Shown here one piece after another: positions 32,754 to 42,588 of a stretch of 64,000 bases of DNA (within the stretch, counting starts at the first letter, position 1; each line of letters begins with the position of its first letter). Origin of the DNA: Cohnella thailandensis (GTDB lineage: Bacteria; Bacillota; Bacilli; Paenibacillales; Paenibacillaceae); assembly GCF_014212135.1 (NCBI RefSeq), contig NZ_JACJVQ010000002.1, forward strand, positions 1 to 64,000. Direction: 5' to 3'. The position numbers and the translations under genes are program-made. Under the pieces are notes generated by a model. The model saw only the letters and a program-made list of their open reading frames with translations, was not told where the DNA came from and did no database searches.

Positions 32754-34439
32754 ATGAAGCGCAAGCTCGTCAAACCCAGATCCGCCTTCATTCTCGCCGC
32801 CTGCTTAATGCTGAGCCTGGCCGCCTGCACGAACTCCGGCAACAACGAAACCGCTCCGTCCTCGTCTCCGTCCTCATCTTCGCAGCCTACGGAGAGCAGC
32901 ACCCCATCGTCCTCGGGCGAAGCCGCGCCGAACCCGGACGAACCCGCCTGGAAGCTTGATACGAGCCCGGTCGAATTGACCTGGTTCGTCGGCGCCAACT
33001 GGTACGCCCACAATTGGGGGGAGAGCCTGACCTCCAAATACGTCACGGAGAAGACCGGCGTGAGCGTCAAGATCGAGGTTCCCTCCGGCGAAGCGAACGA
33101 GCAAATGACCCTGATGATGACCTCCGGGCAGCTGCCGGACCTGATCTCCATGGGCTCGTGGGAAACCGCCGTCAAGAAGCTGTGGGAAGGCGACCACGTG
33201 TACGCGTTGAACCAATTGGCCGACCAGTACGATCCCTACTTCTACAAGGTGGCGGGCGACGGCACGCTGAAGTGGTATAAGCAGCCTAACGGCAACACGT
33301 ACGGAGTTCCGAACGATTCCTACAGCCCGAATCTGATGCATGAGACCGGCATGACCGCTGCCAACCAAACGTTCCTGGTCCGCAAGGATCTGTATGAAGA
33401 GATGGGCAGGCCGGACCTGAGCACGCCGGAAGGCTTCCTCGGAGCGCTGCAGCTGCTGAAAGACAACTATTCCAAATACAAGGGCCAGACGATGAGTCCG
33501 TTCTTCGCCCAAGGGAACGTTCCCTACGGGATGACCGAGTATCTGCAGAACCTGCTGGCCATTCCGTTCGAGAAGGACGGCAAGGTGTACGACCGCATGA
33601 CCGATCCGGATTATATCAAGTGGCTCAAGACGTTCCGCACCGCCTACGAGCGAAAGCTGATCAACGTCGATTTCCTGGTGGATTCCGATACTCAAGTCGA
33701 GGAGAAAACGAACAACGCCCGTTATTTTATGATGATTCGCGAATGGACCGGCATGACCGCCGTCAACCCGATGCTGGCCGCGAGCGCGAACCCGGAATCC
33801 TATTACATCGCGGTGGACGGACCGCAGAACGCGGGTGGCGACAGCGCGAAGCTGTTCCCCGGCAACATGGACGGCTGGATGGTGACGATGATCAGCAAGT
33901 CGACCAAGCATCCGGAGCGCGCCATCCGCTTCCTCTCCTACCTGGCCAGCGAAGAAGGACAGAAGGATCTGTTCCTCGGCAAGGAAGGCGAGACGTGGGA
34001 TACGGTGGACGGCAAGCCTCAGTTGAAGGCCGATCTGGTTCAATTGCTCGAGACCGACATCGCGAAGCTGGAAAAGGACTACGGCGTGCTGGACACCTAC
34101 TGGATGATGCGCAACCCCGTTATCGTCAACCAGTGGAGACCGGAGAAGGCTCCCGTCATCAAGCAGATGGAGGACTTCGCCAACGCGCAGGCCGATATCG
34201 ACAGCGGCATCTACAAGGGCCTCGATCCGCTGGGCGATTCCGACGTGGCGGTCGCCTGGTCCCGCATCTCGCAGAATTGGGAGGAAGTACTGCCGGAGCT
34301 CATTACCGCCAAGGACGAAGCGGCTTTCGATAAGATTTGGAACGGCTTCCTCGAGCGTCGCGACAGCTACGGCTTCGACCAAGTCGTCGCCTATCGCCAG
34401 GCCGAGCTGGATGCCCGCAAAGCGAAGATGGCGGAGTAA
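32754..34439 (+). CDS. Extracellular solute-binding lipoprotein, LplA-like
   Basis: Encodes 561 residues. The signal peptide ends in the lipobox LSLAAC, followed by a Ser/Pro-rich linker and a large bilobal binding protein domain (cluster B/COG1653 type). It delivers an oligosaccharide, probably a beta-glucan or related product given the neighbours, to the two permeases just upstream. Third gene of the operon; a hairpin follows it. Confidence 0.88.
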   Translation: MKRKLVKPRSAFILAACLMLSLAACTNSGNNETAPSSSPSSSSQPTESSTPSSSGEAAPNPDEPAWKLDTSPVELTWFVGANWYAHNWGESLTSKYVTEKTGVSVKIEVPSGEANEQMTLMMTSGQLPDLISMGSWETAVKKLWEGDHVYALNQLADQYDPYFYKVAGDGTLKWYKQPNGNTYGVPNDSYSPNLMHETGMTAANQTFLVRKDLYEEMGRPDLSTPEGFLGALQLLKDNYSKYKGQTMSPFFAQGNVPYGMTEYLQNLLAIPFEKDGKVYDRMTDPDYIKWLKTFRTAYERKLINVDFLVDSDTQVEEKTNNARYFMMIREWTGMTAVNPMLAASANPESYYIAVDGPQNAGGDSAKLFPGNMDGWMVTMISKSTKHPERAIRFLSYLASEEGQKDLFLGKEGETWDTVDGKPQLKADLVQLLETDIAKLEKDYGVLDTYWMMRNPVIVNQWRPEKAPVIKQMEDFANAQADIDSGIYKGLDPLGDSDVAVAWSRISQNWEEVLPELITAKDEAAFDKIWNGFLERRDSYGFDQVVAYRQAELDARKAKMAE

Positions 34440-34468
34440 ACGGCAGAAGAACAGCGCGGCAATGAACG

Positions 34469-34502
34469 ATACCGGAACCGCCCTCTCAAGGGCGGCCGGT
34501 AT
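34469..34502 (+). terminator. Hairpin after the binding-protein gene
   Basis: ATACCGG-AA-CCGCCCT pairs with AGGGCGG-CCGGTAT around a CTCA loop. There is no good T-run, so it may be a terminator or an mRNA-stability element. Confidence 0.65.
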
Positions 34503-34504
34503 TG

Positions 34505-34570
34505 TCGGCTTTCCGTCGGCTTTCCGTCGACTTTCCGTCGGTTTTCCATCGGCTTTCCATCGGCTTTCCT
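34505..34570 (+). repeat. 11 bp tandem repeat upstream of the sensor kinase
   Basis: Six units of TCGGCTTTCCG, with drift (TCGACTTTCCG, TCGGTTTTCCA, TCGGCTTTCCA). It lies between the terminator and the kinase ribosome site. Confidence 0.8.
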
Positions 34571-34648
34571 CCCGCTTCTCCTTTGGGCTTCCCTCCTTCC
34601 GGTCGATTTGCCAAATATGGTATATTACGGAGGTGGGGGGGCATCCGA

Positions 34649-36487
34649 ATGAGAGACATGCTCGCTAGATTAAGAAAGCTGTACCGCAATTCCCGCATCT
34701 CCCATAAGCTGATTCTGGCCTTCAGCCTGGCGATCGCGGTCCCGGCCATCCTGGTCTCCTTTCTCTTTATCCGCACGCAGGAGACTCAGCTCTATAAGGA
34801 AGCGATGGCCGCAGGCTCCAGCCATGTCGCCCGGCTGAACGAGCAATTGCGCAGCCGGCTGGACGTTCTTGCAAACGCTTCCTCAACCGTGCTGACTCAG
34901 AAAGCCTTCATCGATTATATTCACTCCGATATGCTCGGGGACGGCCTCCGCCTCGTCAAATTCAAGCAAAATCAATTCGAGCAGCTGCATAACATCGTCC
35001 AGAGCCATGAGATGGTCGGCGAGCTCAGCTTCTACGTCGACAACCCGAACCTGTACGAGATTTGGCCGGAAATCTACCGTTACGACCGGTTCGAGCCGCA
35101 GGATTATTGGCTGACCTTGCGAGACGAGGGCGGCGCGGCGTTCCGTCTCTTCTCCTTGCGGGACGGCGAGCATACCCTTTCCTACTATCGGTTGGTGCGC
35201 CTGCCGAATCAGCAGCGCAAGCTTCCTACCATTATGGAGATTCGCTCGGAGCACGGCACGTTCTTCGCCAATCTGCTGGAAGAGACCGAAGGGGACTTCT
35301 TCTCCGTCGTAATGGACGCCGAGGATCCCTCCCGAATCATCTATCATCCGAATCATGCCTTCACCCGGAACGCCGGGGAGGATCTGAATGTCATTCTGAG
35401 CCGAGTCCACGAGCGGCTCGATGCTCTGCAGCAGGACGATCCCGTTAAGGTACGCGTTGGCGATCACACTTACTACGCGCTGTACCGCTACATTGCTCCG
35501 CTGAACGCCTACGTGATGGACATCGCTTCCCATCAGGCTCTCATGGAGGGCCCGCGCAGCTGGTACGCGATCGTCCTGGCGATAACCCTGGTCGTGCTGC
35601 TGCTCATCATGCTGCTCGTTACGTTTACGACCCGCCGTATTTTCCGGCGGTTGGACAGCGTGCTGATCTCCATGCGCAAGGTGCGCCGGGGCCAATTGGA
35701 CGCGAAGATCGACACCGGCCTGGGAGCGAACGAAGCCGGCGACGAGATCGACGAGGTAGCCATCAGCTACAACAACACGCTGGACGAGATTAAGCGCCTG
35801 ATGACGCAGGTGGTGGATAAGCAGCTGATCGCCAAGAACGCGCAGCTTCATTCGCTTCACTCGCAGATCAATTCGCACTTTCTCTATAACGCGCTGGAAT
35901 CCATTCGAATGAAAGCGGAGGTGCAGAGGCAGCCCGCTATCGCCGATGCTCTCGTCTCCTTGGGCTCGCAGCTCCGCTACAGCATGCAGTGGCGCAGCGA
36001 CACCGTGACCCTCGGCGAGGAGCTGGCCAACATTCGCAGCTATATCCATTTCATCAACTTCATGGATGGCGGCAGCATCGGCTTGACGGCGGATCTCCCC
36101 CAAGAGGTGCTTCGTTACGCGATCCCGAAGATGTGCTTGCAGCCCATCGTCGAGAATGCCGTCCATCATGCGGTTCCTCCCGGCGGAAGCGTGCGCATTC
36201 AAATTAGCGTCCGCGTGGAGGAGGATCGTCATCTTCTCATCGAGATCCGGGACGACGGCGCTGGCGTCGATCCGGAGGTTCTGGCCCGCCTGCAGGCCGC
36301 TCTGCTGGACGATTCGGATAAGCCGATCGTCGCGGGCAACAACGGGCTCGGCTTGGAGAACGTGCACAAGCGTCTCCAGCTCCATTACGGCAAGGACTGC
36401 GGCTTATGGATGGACAGCGTGCTAGGAGATTACACGAGCGTAACTCTACGATTGCCTTGGGAAAATGTAAATTTGGGAGGTTGGTAG
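34649..36487 (+). CDS. Sensor histidine kinase, YesM-type
   Basis: Encodes 612 residues. A TM segment (LILAFSLAIAVPAILVSFLF), an extracellular sensor of ~250 residues, a second TM (IVLAITLVVLLLIMLLVTF), a HAMP-like linker, the His-kinase domain (LHSLHSQINSHFLYNALESI, phospho-His) and an HATPase with GLGLENVHKRL. With the AraC-type response regulator downstream (4 nt gap) it senses extracellular sugars. The ATG at 34649 follows the GGAGGTGGGGGG tract; an upstream frame extension through the 11 bp repeat is rejected. Confidence 0.9.
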   Translation: MRDMLARLRKLYRNSRISHKLILAFSLAIAVPAILVSFLFIRTQETQLYKEAMAAGSSHVARLNEQLRSRLDVLANASSTVLTQKAFIDYIHSDMLGDGLRLVKFKQNQFEQLHNIVQSHEMVGELSFYVDNPNLYEIWPEIYRYDRFEPQDYWLTLRDEGGAAFRLFSLRDGEHTLSYYRLVRLPNQQRKLPTIMEIRSEHGTFFANLLEETEGDFFSVVMDAEDPSRIIYHPNHAFTRNAGEDLNVILSRVHERLDALQQDDPVKVRVGDHTYYALYRYIAPLNAYVMDIASHQALMEGPRSWYAIVLAITLVVLLLIMLLVTFTTRRIFRRLDSVLISMRKVRRGQLDAKIDTGLGANEAGDEIDEVAISYNNTLDEIKRLMTQVVDKQLIAKNAQLHSLHSQINSHFLYNALESIRMKAEVQRQPAIADALVSLGSQLRYSMQWRSDTVTLGEELANIRSYIHFINFMDGGSIGLTADLPQEVLRYAIPKMCLQPIVENAVHHAVPPGGSVRIQISVRVEEDRHLLIEIRDDGAGVDPEVLARLQAALLDDSDKPIVAGNNGLGLENVHKRLQLHYGKDCGLWMDSVLGDYTSVTLRLPWENVNLGGW

Positions 36488-36490
36488 GAG

Positions 36491-38062
36491 ATGATCGGCA
36501 TCCTTGTTGTGGACGATCAGAAGCATATCCGCGACGGCCTGCAGGCGATGCTGCGCCAATTCCCTCTTCCGCTTGACGGCCTTTATGGGGCCGCTAACGG
36601 GATCGAGGCGCTGCAATTGCTGCGCGAGCACAGCATCCAGCTCGTGATCACCGATATCCGGATGCCCGATATGGACGGCCTTGCGCTGATGGAGCGAACC
36701 CGGGAAGAACGCATCAAGGTCGATTACCTGATCATCAGCGGCTACGGCGATTTTGCCTATGCGCAGCGGGCCATCGCCCTTGGGGCCAAGGGCTACCTGC
36801 TCAAGCCCGTGAAGCGGGAGGATCTTCAAGCCTCGGTTGAGAAAGCGGCGCAAGAGATTCAGACCCGGCTGGAGCTCTCCCGCAACATGAAGCACGTCTC
36901 CCGCCGCGCCCGCGAAACCGACCGCAAGGAGCTGCGCTTGTTTATGCAAGGCGCGGTTAACGATGAGGCGTGGATTCGGCATACCGAGCAGCAGTTGCCG
37001 GAGCTGTGGAGCCGCTATCGTCTCTGCCTGCTGCGGGAGGAACGGCGGATTAACCAACCGGGAGCCGTCGGCGCCCACAGCATGGAGTCCATTGCCTATC
37101 AGGTCTACGGCAAGCAGGGCTGCTTGTGCCTGCAGCGCCAGCCCTACCTGATTCTCGCGGTCGATGCAAGCGTGGATACGGGGGCTTTGCCGGCCGCGCT
37201 CCAGTCCGTACAGGTAGACGCCGTCCTCGCCATGACCGGCCCGCGGAAAGGCTTGAGAGAGCTGCCCGGCGGCTACGCGCAAGCGCTTGAGCTATACCGG
37301 CACAGCTACCTTTTCCCGGATGTCCGCTGCCTCCTTCCCTCGCATCTCGAGCGGCTGGAGCCGCAATGGCAGCTTCCCTATGAAGAGCTCTATGCCCTTT
37401 TCCAACTAATCGGAACCGACAACGGCTCCCGAATCGCGCAAGGCCTCTCCATGCTCTTCCGCAAGGAGGTGCTGCAGCGTTATCCCATCCGGTACACGCT
37501 GCAGCTCAGCCGCGCCGCGGTCGGGATGATGGAAGAGTACGAGCGAGTCATCCGTCCCTACATGGGAGAGAACGCCCTCGATCTCGACTGCTTGCGCAGT
37601 CTGTTCGACTATCCGGGCATCCGCGCATATATTCAGGCTCTGCAGCAGCAGCTTCTCCGGCTGAATCAGTTCTATTACGAATACAAGTGCAGCTATCGCC
37701 ATTCGCAGGACCTGAACGAAGCGATCCGGTTTATCCACGAAAGCTACCATAAGCCGCTGGACCTCGCGATGGTCTCGAATCACGTGTCGCTCAACTACGC
37801 CTACTTCTCCAACCTGTTCAAGAAGAACGTGGGCAAGGGCTTCGCCGAATACCTGCGGGACGTGCGCCTGGACAAAGCCCGGCGGCTGCTGGCCGAGACC
37901 GATCGCAAGATCGTCGAGATCGCCTCCATGGTCGGGTACGAGAGCTACAAGAGCTTCACGCGCGCCTTCCGGGAGACGATGCACATGCAGCCCACGGAAT
38001 ACCGGGAACGAATGCGGCAGCAGGCGGACAGCGAGGAAGAGGTACGGGACACGGCTCTCTGA
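36491..38062 (+). CDS. AraC-type response regulator, YesN-type
   Basis: Encodes 523 residues: a receiver domain (VITDIRMPDMDG, phospho-Asp; lysine in YLLKPVKRED), a middle linker of ~270 residues, and a C-terminal AraC double HTH (LAMVSNHVSLNYAYFSNLFKK, then IVEIASMVGYESYKSFTRAF). Partner of the kinase just upstream, and likely activator of the ABC importer and GH16 genes. The ATG at 36491 follows GGTAGGAG. Confidence 0.9.
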   Translation: MIGILVVDDQKHIRDGLQAMLRQFPLPLDGLYGAANGIEALQLLREHSIQLVITDIRMPDMDGLALMERTREERIKVDYLIISGYGDFAYAQRAIALGAKGYLLKPVKREDLQASVEKAAQEIQTRLELSRNMKHVSRRARETDRKELRLFMQGAVNDEAWIRHTEQQLPELWSRYRLCLLREERRINQPGAVGAHSMESIAYQVYGKQGCLCLQRQPYLILAVDASVDTGALPAALQSVQVDAVLAMTGPRKGLRELPGGYAQALELYRHSYLFPDVRCLLPSHLERLEPQWQLPYEELYALFQLIGTDNGSRIAQGLSMLFRKEVLQRYPIRYTLQLSRAAVGMMEEYERVIRPYMGENALDLDCLRSLFDYPGIRAYIQALQQQLLRLNQFYYEYKCSYRHSQDLNEAIRFIHESYHKPLDLAMVSNHVSLNYAYFSNLFKKNVGKGFAEYLRDVRLDKARRLLAETDRKIVEIASMVGYESYKSFTRAFRETMHMQPTEYRERMRQQADSEEEVRDTAL

Positions 38063-38078
38063 TCCGGTATAACAGCAG

Positions 38079-38101
38079 AGGCGCCCTGCGACGGGGCGCC
38101 T
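38079..38101 (+). terminator. Terminator after the response regulator
   Basis: AGGCGCCC / GGGGCGCCT stem followed by TTTATT. Confidence 0.85.
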
Positions 38102-38113
38102 TTATTGCTTTTG

Positions 38114-38314
38114 TTACTTTTTATGAGCATGATAATCTTCCCACAGCGGACCTATGTATTTCTCCAATGTATTCACAATGCCGTCTCGCTGGTCCAGAGC
38201 GATATTGCCTGCGTCGTTCGCGATATCGTTCCTCACTCGAATGAGAACATATAAAGGGGGGAACCCTGCCTCGCGCAAAGCCTTGATCATGGTTTCTTCC
38301 TGCGGCGTAATCAT
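38114..38314 (-). CDS. Small conserved-looking hypothetical protein
   Basis: Encodes 66 residues (MITPQEETMIKALREAGF..., ...GPLWEDYHAHKK), acidic and helical, without membrane segments. The ATG at 38314 follows AAAGGGG; a longer in-frame start would give an N-terminus that looks non-coding. Convergent with the response regulator. Family unknown. Confidence 0.6.
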   Translation of the reverse strand: MITPQEETMIKALREAGFPPLYVLIRVRNDIANDAGNIALDQRDGIVNTLEKYIGPLWEDYHAHKK

Positions 38315-38543
38315 ATCGAATGCCCCTTTCCTAGCCGTTGAACTTTCTCTCATTATATAGCCTGACGCTAATGTCAGAGTCAATCGGGTAAACGCGAAAC
38401 CCAAAATAATGCGCCACCATCAAAACTCTCGCACCTATTCATCCGATTGTCCCTCTCGCTAGAATAAAGGTGTCTCCCTGTTGAAAGCGGTTTCCGACGC
38501 CATCAAAAAGGGGACGCCATTTTCTATTTAAAGGAGGGTAATT

Positions 38544-41174
38544 ATGAAGAGTTTTATCCATCCGGGGAAAAGGGGCACGAGGAAGGCGCTGCGTCTGCTG
38601 CTCGCGTTCGTCCTGCTGGCGGGCAGCGGGCTTGTTCCGACTTCATGGCTCCGGGGAGCCGAAGCTGCCGGAACGACCGTTACGTCCATGGCTTACTTCT
38701 CGGCATCGGACGGCCCCGTCATCTCCAAGTCGGGAGTCGGCCAGGCAAGCTACGGCTTCGTCATGCCGATCTTCAACGGAGGCGCCGCTACTTGGACCGA
38801 CGTAGCCGACGATGTGGGCGTCAAGGTCAAATCGGGAGGCAACTGGGTCGATATCGACAGCGTCGGCGGATTTGTCTATAACCAGAACTGGGGCCACTGG
38901 AACGATGGCGGCGTCTACGGCTATTGGTTCACTCTCTCCGCGACGACGGAGATCCGGCTCTATTCCAAGGCGAACGGGGTTACACTCGATTACACGCTCG
39001 CGTTCACGAACATCAACACGACCACGATCACGTCGATGACGCCGACGCAAGGACCTCAGCTCACGGCGGGCTTCACGGGCGGCGCCGGGTTTACGTACCC
39101 TATTTTCAACAATAATGCCTCCATTCCCTATGCGGCCGTCGCCGACGACCTGAAGGTGTACGTCAAGCCGGTAACCGGCAGCACCTGGATCGACATCGAC
39201 AACAACGCGGCCAGCGGCTGGATCTACGACGTCAACTTCGGCCAATTCACCGATGGGAGCGGCGGCTACTGGTTTACCGTGACGGAATCCATCAACGTGA
39301 AATTGGAATCTATCAGCTCGGGCGCCAGCTTGATTTATACGATCACCTTCAATGTGCCCGTTAGAAACTCCTACAACCTAACTCCTTATGACGGAACGAC
39401 ATATACGGCCGATGCGAACGGCGCCATCGGCATCCCGCTGCCTAAGATCGACGGGGGCGCTCCGATCGGGACCGAGCTCGGCAAATACGTCTATCAAATC
39501 TACCGCAACGGACAATGGGTCGAGCTGAGCAATTCGGCTCTGAGCAGCTTCGTCTACTCCGGCAACGGCTACAACAACATGTCCGCCGCCAACCAATGGG
39601 GATACTGGGCCGACTATATCTACGGGCTCTGGTTCCAGCCTATCCAGGAGGATATGCAGCTTCGGATCGGCTACCCCTTGAACGGGCAGCTGGGAGGCAG
39701 CGTCGGCAACAACTGGGTGACCTACAGCTTTATCGGCAATCCGAACGCTCCCCGTCCCGACGTCTCGGATCAAGGCGATATCGAGATCGGAACGCCGAGC
39801 GACCCGTCTATCGCGGGAATGGATCTCGTCTGGCAGGATGAGTTCGGCGGCACCGCGCTCGACACGAGCAAGTGGAACTACGAGCTCGGCTATTACATCA
39901 GCAACGATCCGAACAGCTGGGGCTGGGGCAATGCGGAGCAGCAGCATTATACGAACAGCTCCCAGAACGTATTCGTGCAGAACGGATCGCTGAACATTCG
40001 GGCGCTGAACGACCCGCAATCGTTCCCTCAGGATCCCAACCGGATAGCGCAATATTCTTCCGGCAAGATCAACACCAAGGACAAATTCTCCTTCCAGTAC
40101 GGAAGAGTGGACATTCGGGCGAAGCTGCCGACCGGCGATGGCATCTGGCCGGCGCTCTGGATGCTTCCGGAGGATTCCGTCTACGGCGCTTGGGCCGCGT
40201 CCGGCGAAATCGACATCATGGAAGCCAAAGGACGCCTGCCCGGCACGACGAGCGGCGCCGTCCACTTCGGCGGCCAATGGCCCGTGAACCAGTACATCGC
40301 AGGCGAGTACTACTTCCCTTCGGGGCAAACCTTCGCGAGCGATTACCACGTGTACTCGATGGTCTGGGAAGACGACAACATCAAGTGGTACGTGGACGGC
40401 AAGTTCTTCTTCAAGGTCACGAGCGCCCAATGGTATTCCGTCGCCGCTCCGAACGATCCGGACGCTCCGTTCGATCAACCGTTCTACCTCATCATGAACC
40501 TCGCCGTAGGAGGATACTTCGACGGTCTCCGGACTCCCGACCCGTCCGATATCCCCGCGACGATGCAGGTCGATTATGTGCGAGTCTACGAAGAAGGCAG
40601 CGGCGGCCAGAATCCCGGGAACGTCGCGGTTACCGGAGTCACGGTCAGTCCGTCGTCCGCTCAGGTGGAAGTTGGGCAAAGCGTGCAATTAAACGCCGCG
40701 GTGGCTCCTTCCAACGCGACGAACAAGCAAGTCTCCTGGTCCGTCTCGAACTCCTCCATCGCTGCCGTGAGCTCGAACGGCCTCGTGACCGGAGTCGCTC
40801 CGGGCACGGCAACCGTTACGGCGACTACGGCGGATGGCAGTTTTACGGCCAGCTCGACCGTCACGGTCGTGTCTCCTCCTTCCACCGTTTACGTCGTCGG
40901 CGACTCCGTGAAGGGACTCAAAATAATCGGAGATAACCTGCAGTTCTACGTGAACGGCGCCACCTTCGCGGATTTGCACTATATCGTCAACGGAGGCGTG
41001 CAGTTGAACGTAGCGATGACCCCAACGGGCAACGGCAACTTCGCCTATCCGGTCAACAATCTGCAGGACGGGGATACGGTCCAGTACTTCTTCACCTATA
41101 ATCCGGGGCAAGGAGCTCTGGATACTCCATGGCAAACTTACGTTCATGGGGTGACTCAAGGGGTTCCGGAGTAA
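38544..41174 (+). CDS. Secreted multidomain GH16 endo-beta-1,3-glucanase (laminarinase-type)
   Basis: Encodes 876 residues. Sec signal peptide (LLLAFVLLAGSGLVP... ending about AEA). Residues ~45-400 hold three related beta-rich modules of ~115 residues, probably carbohydrate binding. GH16 lies at ~425-685 with catalytic GEIDIMEAKGR and NLAVGGYFD. A Big2-like Ig domain follows at ~695-775, and a C-terminal ~85-residue module resembling CBM56 (beta-1,3-glucan binding; GLKIIGDNLQFYVNGATF...). The ATG at 38544 has AAAGGAGGG. It degrades glucans outside the cell, feeding the neighbouring importer. Confidence 0.9.
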   Translation: MKSFIHPGKRGTRKALRLLLAFVLLAGSGLVPTSWLRGAEAAGTTVTSMAYFSASDGPVISKSGVGQASYGFVMPIFNGGAATWTDVADDVGVKVKSGGNWVDIDSVGGFVYNQNWGHWNDGGVYGYWFTLSATTEIRLYSKANGVTLDYTLAFTNINTTTITSMTPTQGPQLTAGFTGGAGFTYPIFNNNASIPYAAVADDLKVYVKPVTGSTWIDIDNNAASGWIYDVNFGQFTDGSGGYWFTVTESINVKLESISSGASLIYTITFNVPVRNSYNLTPYDGTTYTADANGAIGIPLPKIDGGAPIGTELGKYVYQIYRNGQWVELSNSALSSFVYSGNGYNNMSAANQWGYWADYIYGLWFQPIQEDMQLRIGYPLNGQLGGSVGNNWVTYSFIGNPNAPRPDVSDQGDIEIGTPSDPSIAGMDLVWQDEFGGTALDTSKWNYELGYYISNDPNSWGWGNAEQQHYTNSSQNVFVQNGSLNIRALNDPQSFPQDPNRIAQYSSGKINTKDKFSFQYGRVDIRAKLPTGDGIWPALWMLPEDSVYGAWAASGEIDIMEAKGRLPGTTSGAVHFGGQWPVNQYIAGEYYFPSGQTFASDYHVYSMVWEDDNIKWYVDGKFFFKVTSAQWYSVAAPNDPDAPFDQPFYLIMNLAVGGYFDGLRTPDPSDIPATMQVDYVRVYEEGSGGQNPGNVAVTGVTVSPSSAQVEVGQSVQLNAAVAPSNATNKQVSWSVSNSSIAAVSSNGLVTGVAPGTATVTATTADGSFTASSTVTVVSPPSTVYVVGDSVKGLKIIGDNLQFYVNGATFADLHYIVNGGVQLNVAMTPTGNGNFAYPVNNLQDGDTVQYFFTYNPGQGALDTPWQTYVHGVTQGVPE

Positions 41175-41185
41175 GACTCCTTTAA

Positions 41186-41224
41186 CAAGCGAGGGGAGAC
41201 GACTTGTCCCCCCTCGCTTGTTTT
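41186..41224 (+). terminator. Terminator after the secreted GH16
   Basis: AACAAGCGAGGGG pairs with CCCCTCGCTTGTT, followed by TTTATTT. It adjoins the end of the convergent glycosyltransferase gene and may serve it too. Confidence 0.85.
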
Positions 41225-42369
41225 TATTTCGTAATCCGTTCATATACCGCTTTAATGTCGTTCCCCAACCGGTCGAAAGTAAAATTTCTCTTGGCGGATA
41301 AATATCCTGCATAGGCTAGCGCACTGGCTTCGTCTTCATTTTGAAGCAGCCTGAAGATGGAATGGGCGATCGCTTCGGGCTGGTTATATTCCGAGTTAGA
41401 GAGAACCAGGCCGTTCCAACCGTGCTGAACGACTTCCGTGTTGCCCCCGCGGTCCGTCGTCAGGATCGGGAGACCCGAAGCCATGGCTTCATAATGCACT
41501 CGCGCCAAAGGCTCGTTCCACTGCGAAACGCAAACGAACAGATCCGCCATGGCATAGAAATCCGGAACCCGGGAAGGAGGGACGAAACGGGCAAACTTAA
41601 CGTTATTCGGGATAGACCGAGCTAAGTCGTGCAGGGAGTCCACGTATTTATTCGTTTCGTTCGTGCCGAACCACTTGCTGCCCACGATCAGAAGCATCGC
41701 GTTCGGATGCTTGGCGGCCACGATCTCCATGGCTTGAATGAGCAGATGGACGCCTTTTACTTTGCTTAATCTTCCGACGAACAAGATCACCTTGCGACCC
41801 TTAAGACCGAACTCTTCGCGCAGTCGAATCCTTTTCTCCCGGACCGCTTCGTCCATCCAATAAGGACGATACCTTTGCATGTCGACGGCCGAATAAATCG
41901 GATAGGTCTTCTCCTCCGCATGGGGAAACCGATCAATGACCGTGTTTTTGATGTATTGGCTGATGGTAACGATTGCATGACAAAGGGTCACGACGCGGTT
42001 CCCTCTAAACGTCGATATTTTGTTCTCCGCCATCATCTCATTGTGCAAGGATAGAATGAGTTTGCTTCGGGGGGAGGCATGGTGGTAATTCAGAATAAAA
42101 TGAGGGCGATTAAACACGTGCAGAATATCATAGGAATGGCGCTGGAGATGATCGAAGACATGATGCTCGTACAAAGTCCGATCGAACCGGAAATACGTTA
42201 CCCGGTCGCTAAACTCGAATTCCGGCAGACTTTCATGCTTCACGCTTAGAACCGTCACTTCATAATCGGTCGATAAATAAGGGAGCACTCCCTCGATATA
42301 GGTTTGGATAGCTCCCCCCACCACAGGCGGAACAGGATTCATCTCAGTGGAGATAAGAGCGACCTTCAT
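41224..42369 (-). CDS. GT4-family glycosyltransferase, CotSA-like
   Basis: Encodes 381 residues with GT-B landmarks: N-terminal VALISTEMNPVPPVVGGAIQ, VGRLSKVKGVHLLIQAME, and EPLARVHYEAMASGLPIL (E-x7-E). It lies next to two CotS-type genes, so a role in spore-coat polysaccharide or glycoprotein assembly is likely. The ATG at 42369 follows AGGAGGC. Downstream partner of the amphi-Trp gene on the same strand. Confidence 0.87.
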   Translation of the reverse strand: MKVALISTEMNPVPPVVGGAIQTYIEGVLPYLSTDYEVTVLSVKHESLPEFEFSDRVTYFRFDRTLYEHHVFDHLQRHSYDILHVFNRPHFILNYHHASPRSKLILSLHNEMMAENKISTFRGNRVVTLCHAIVTISQYIKNTVIDRFPHAEEKTYPIYSAVDMQRYRPYWMDEAVREKRIRLREEFGLKGRKVILFVGRLSKVKGVHLLIQAMEIVAAKHPNAMLLIVGSKWFGTNETNKYVDSLHDLARSIPNNVKFARFVPPSRVPDFYAMADLFVCVSQWNEPLARVHYEAMASGLPILTTDRGGNTEVVQHGWNGLVLSNSEYNQPEAIAHSIFRLLQNEDEASALAYAGYLSAKRNFTFDRLGNDIKAVYERITK

Positions 42370-42381
42370 CGGATTTGCCTC

Positions 42382-42588
42382 CTAACCGTCCATCCACTCC
42401 ATCTTGATAGACAGCTTATTTTCTCCCAGCTCGTTTTTGAAACTGATCTTAAACTCCACGTCTTGAACCGGCATGGCCACTTTTTCGCCCCGAATGACAA
42501 GCCCGTCCCCTTCTATTTGGTTTACCATCTGCTGAAGAAACTTAGCGAACTGCTTGCCGTTTCCTACAAATTCCTCCTCTAACTTCAT
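42382..42588 (-). CDS. Amphi-Trp domain protein
   Basis: Encodes 68 residues (ATG at 42588 after AAGGA). The sequence (IRGEKVAMPVQDVEFKISF and KLSIKMEW) fits the small amphi-Trp domain family, whose function is unknown. It lies 12 nt upstream of the glycosyltransferase, so the two form an operon divergent from the CotS-type genes. Confidence 0.7.
   Translation of the reverse strand: MKLEEEFVGNGKQFAKFLQQMVNQIEGDGLVIRGEKVAMPVQDVEFKISFKNELGENKLSIKMEWMDG

Noticed and set aside
32874..34382. 502-codon minus-strand frame opposite the binding-protein gene
   Set aside because: Shadow frame; the plus-strand gene has a lipobox, ribosome site and family match.
34883..36385. 500-codon minus-strand frame opposite the sensor kinase
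   Set aside because: Shadow of a GC-rich gene whose kinase motifs are intact on the plus strand.
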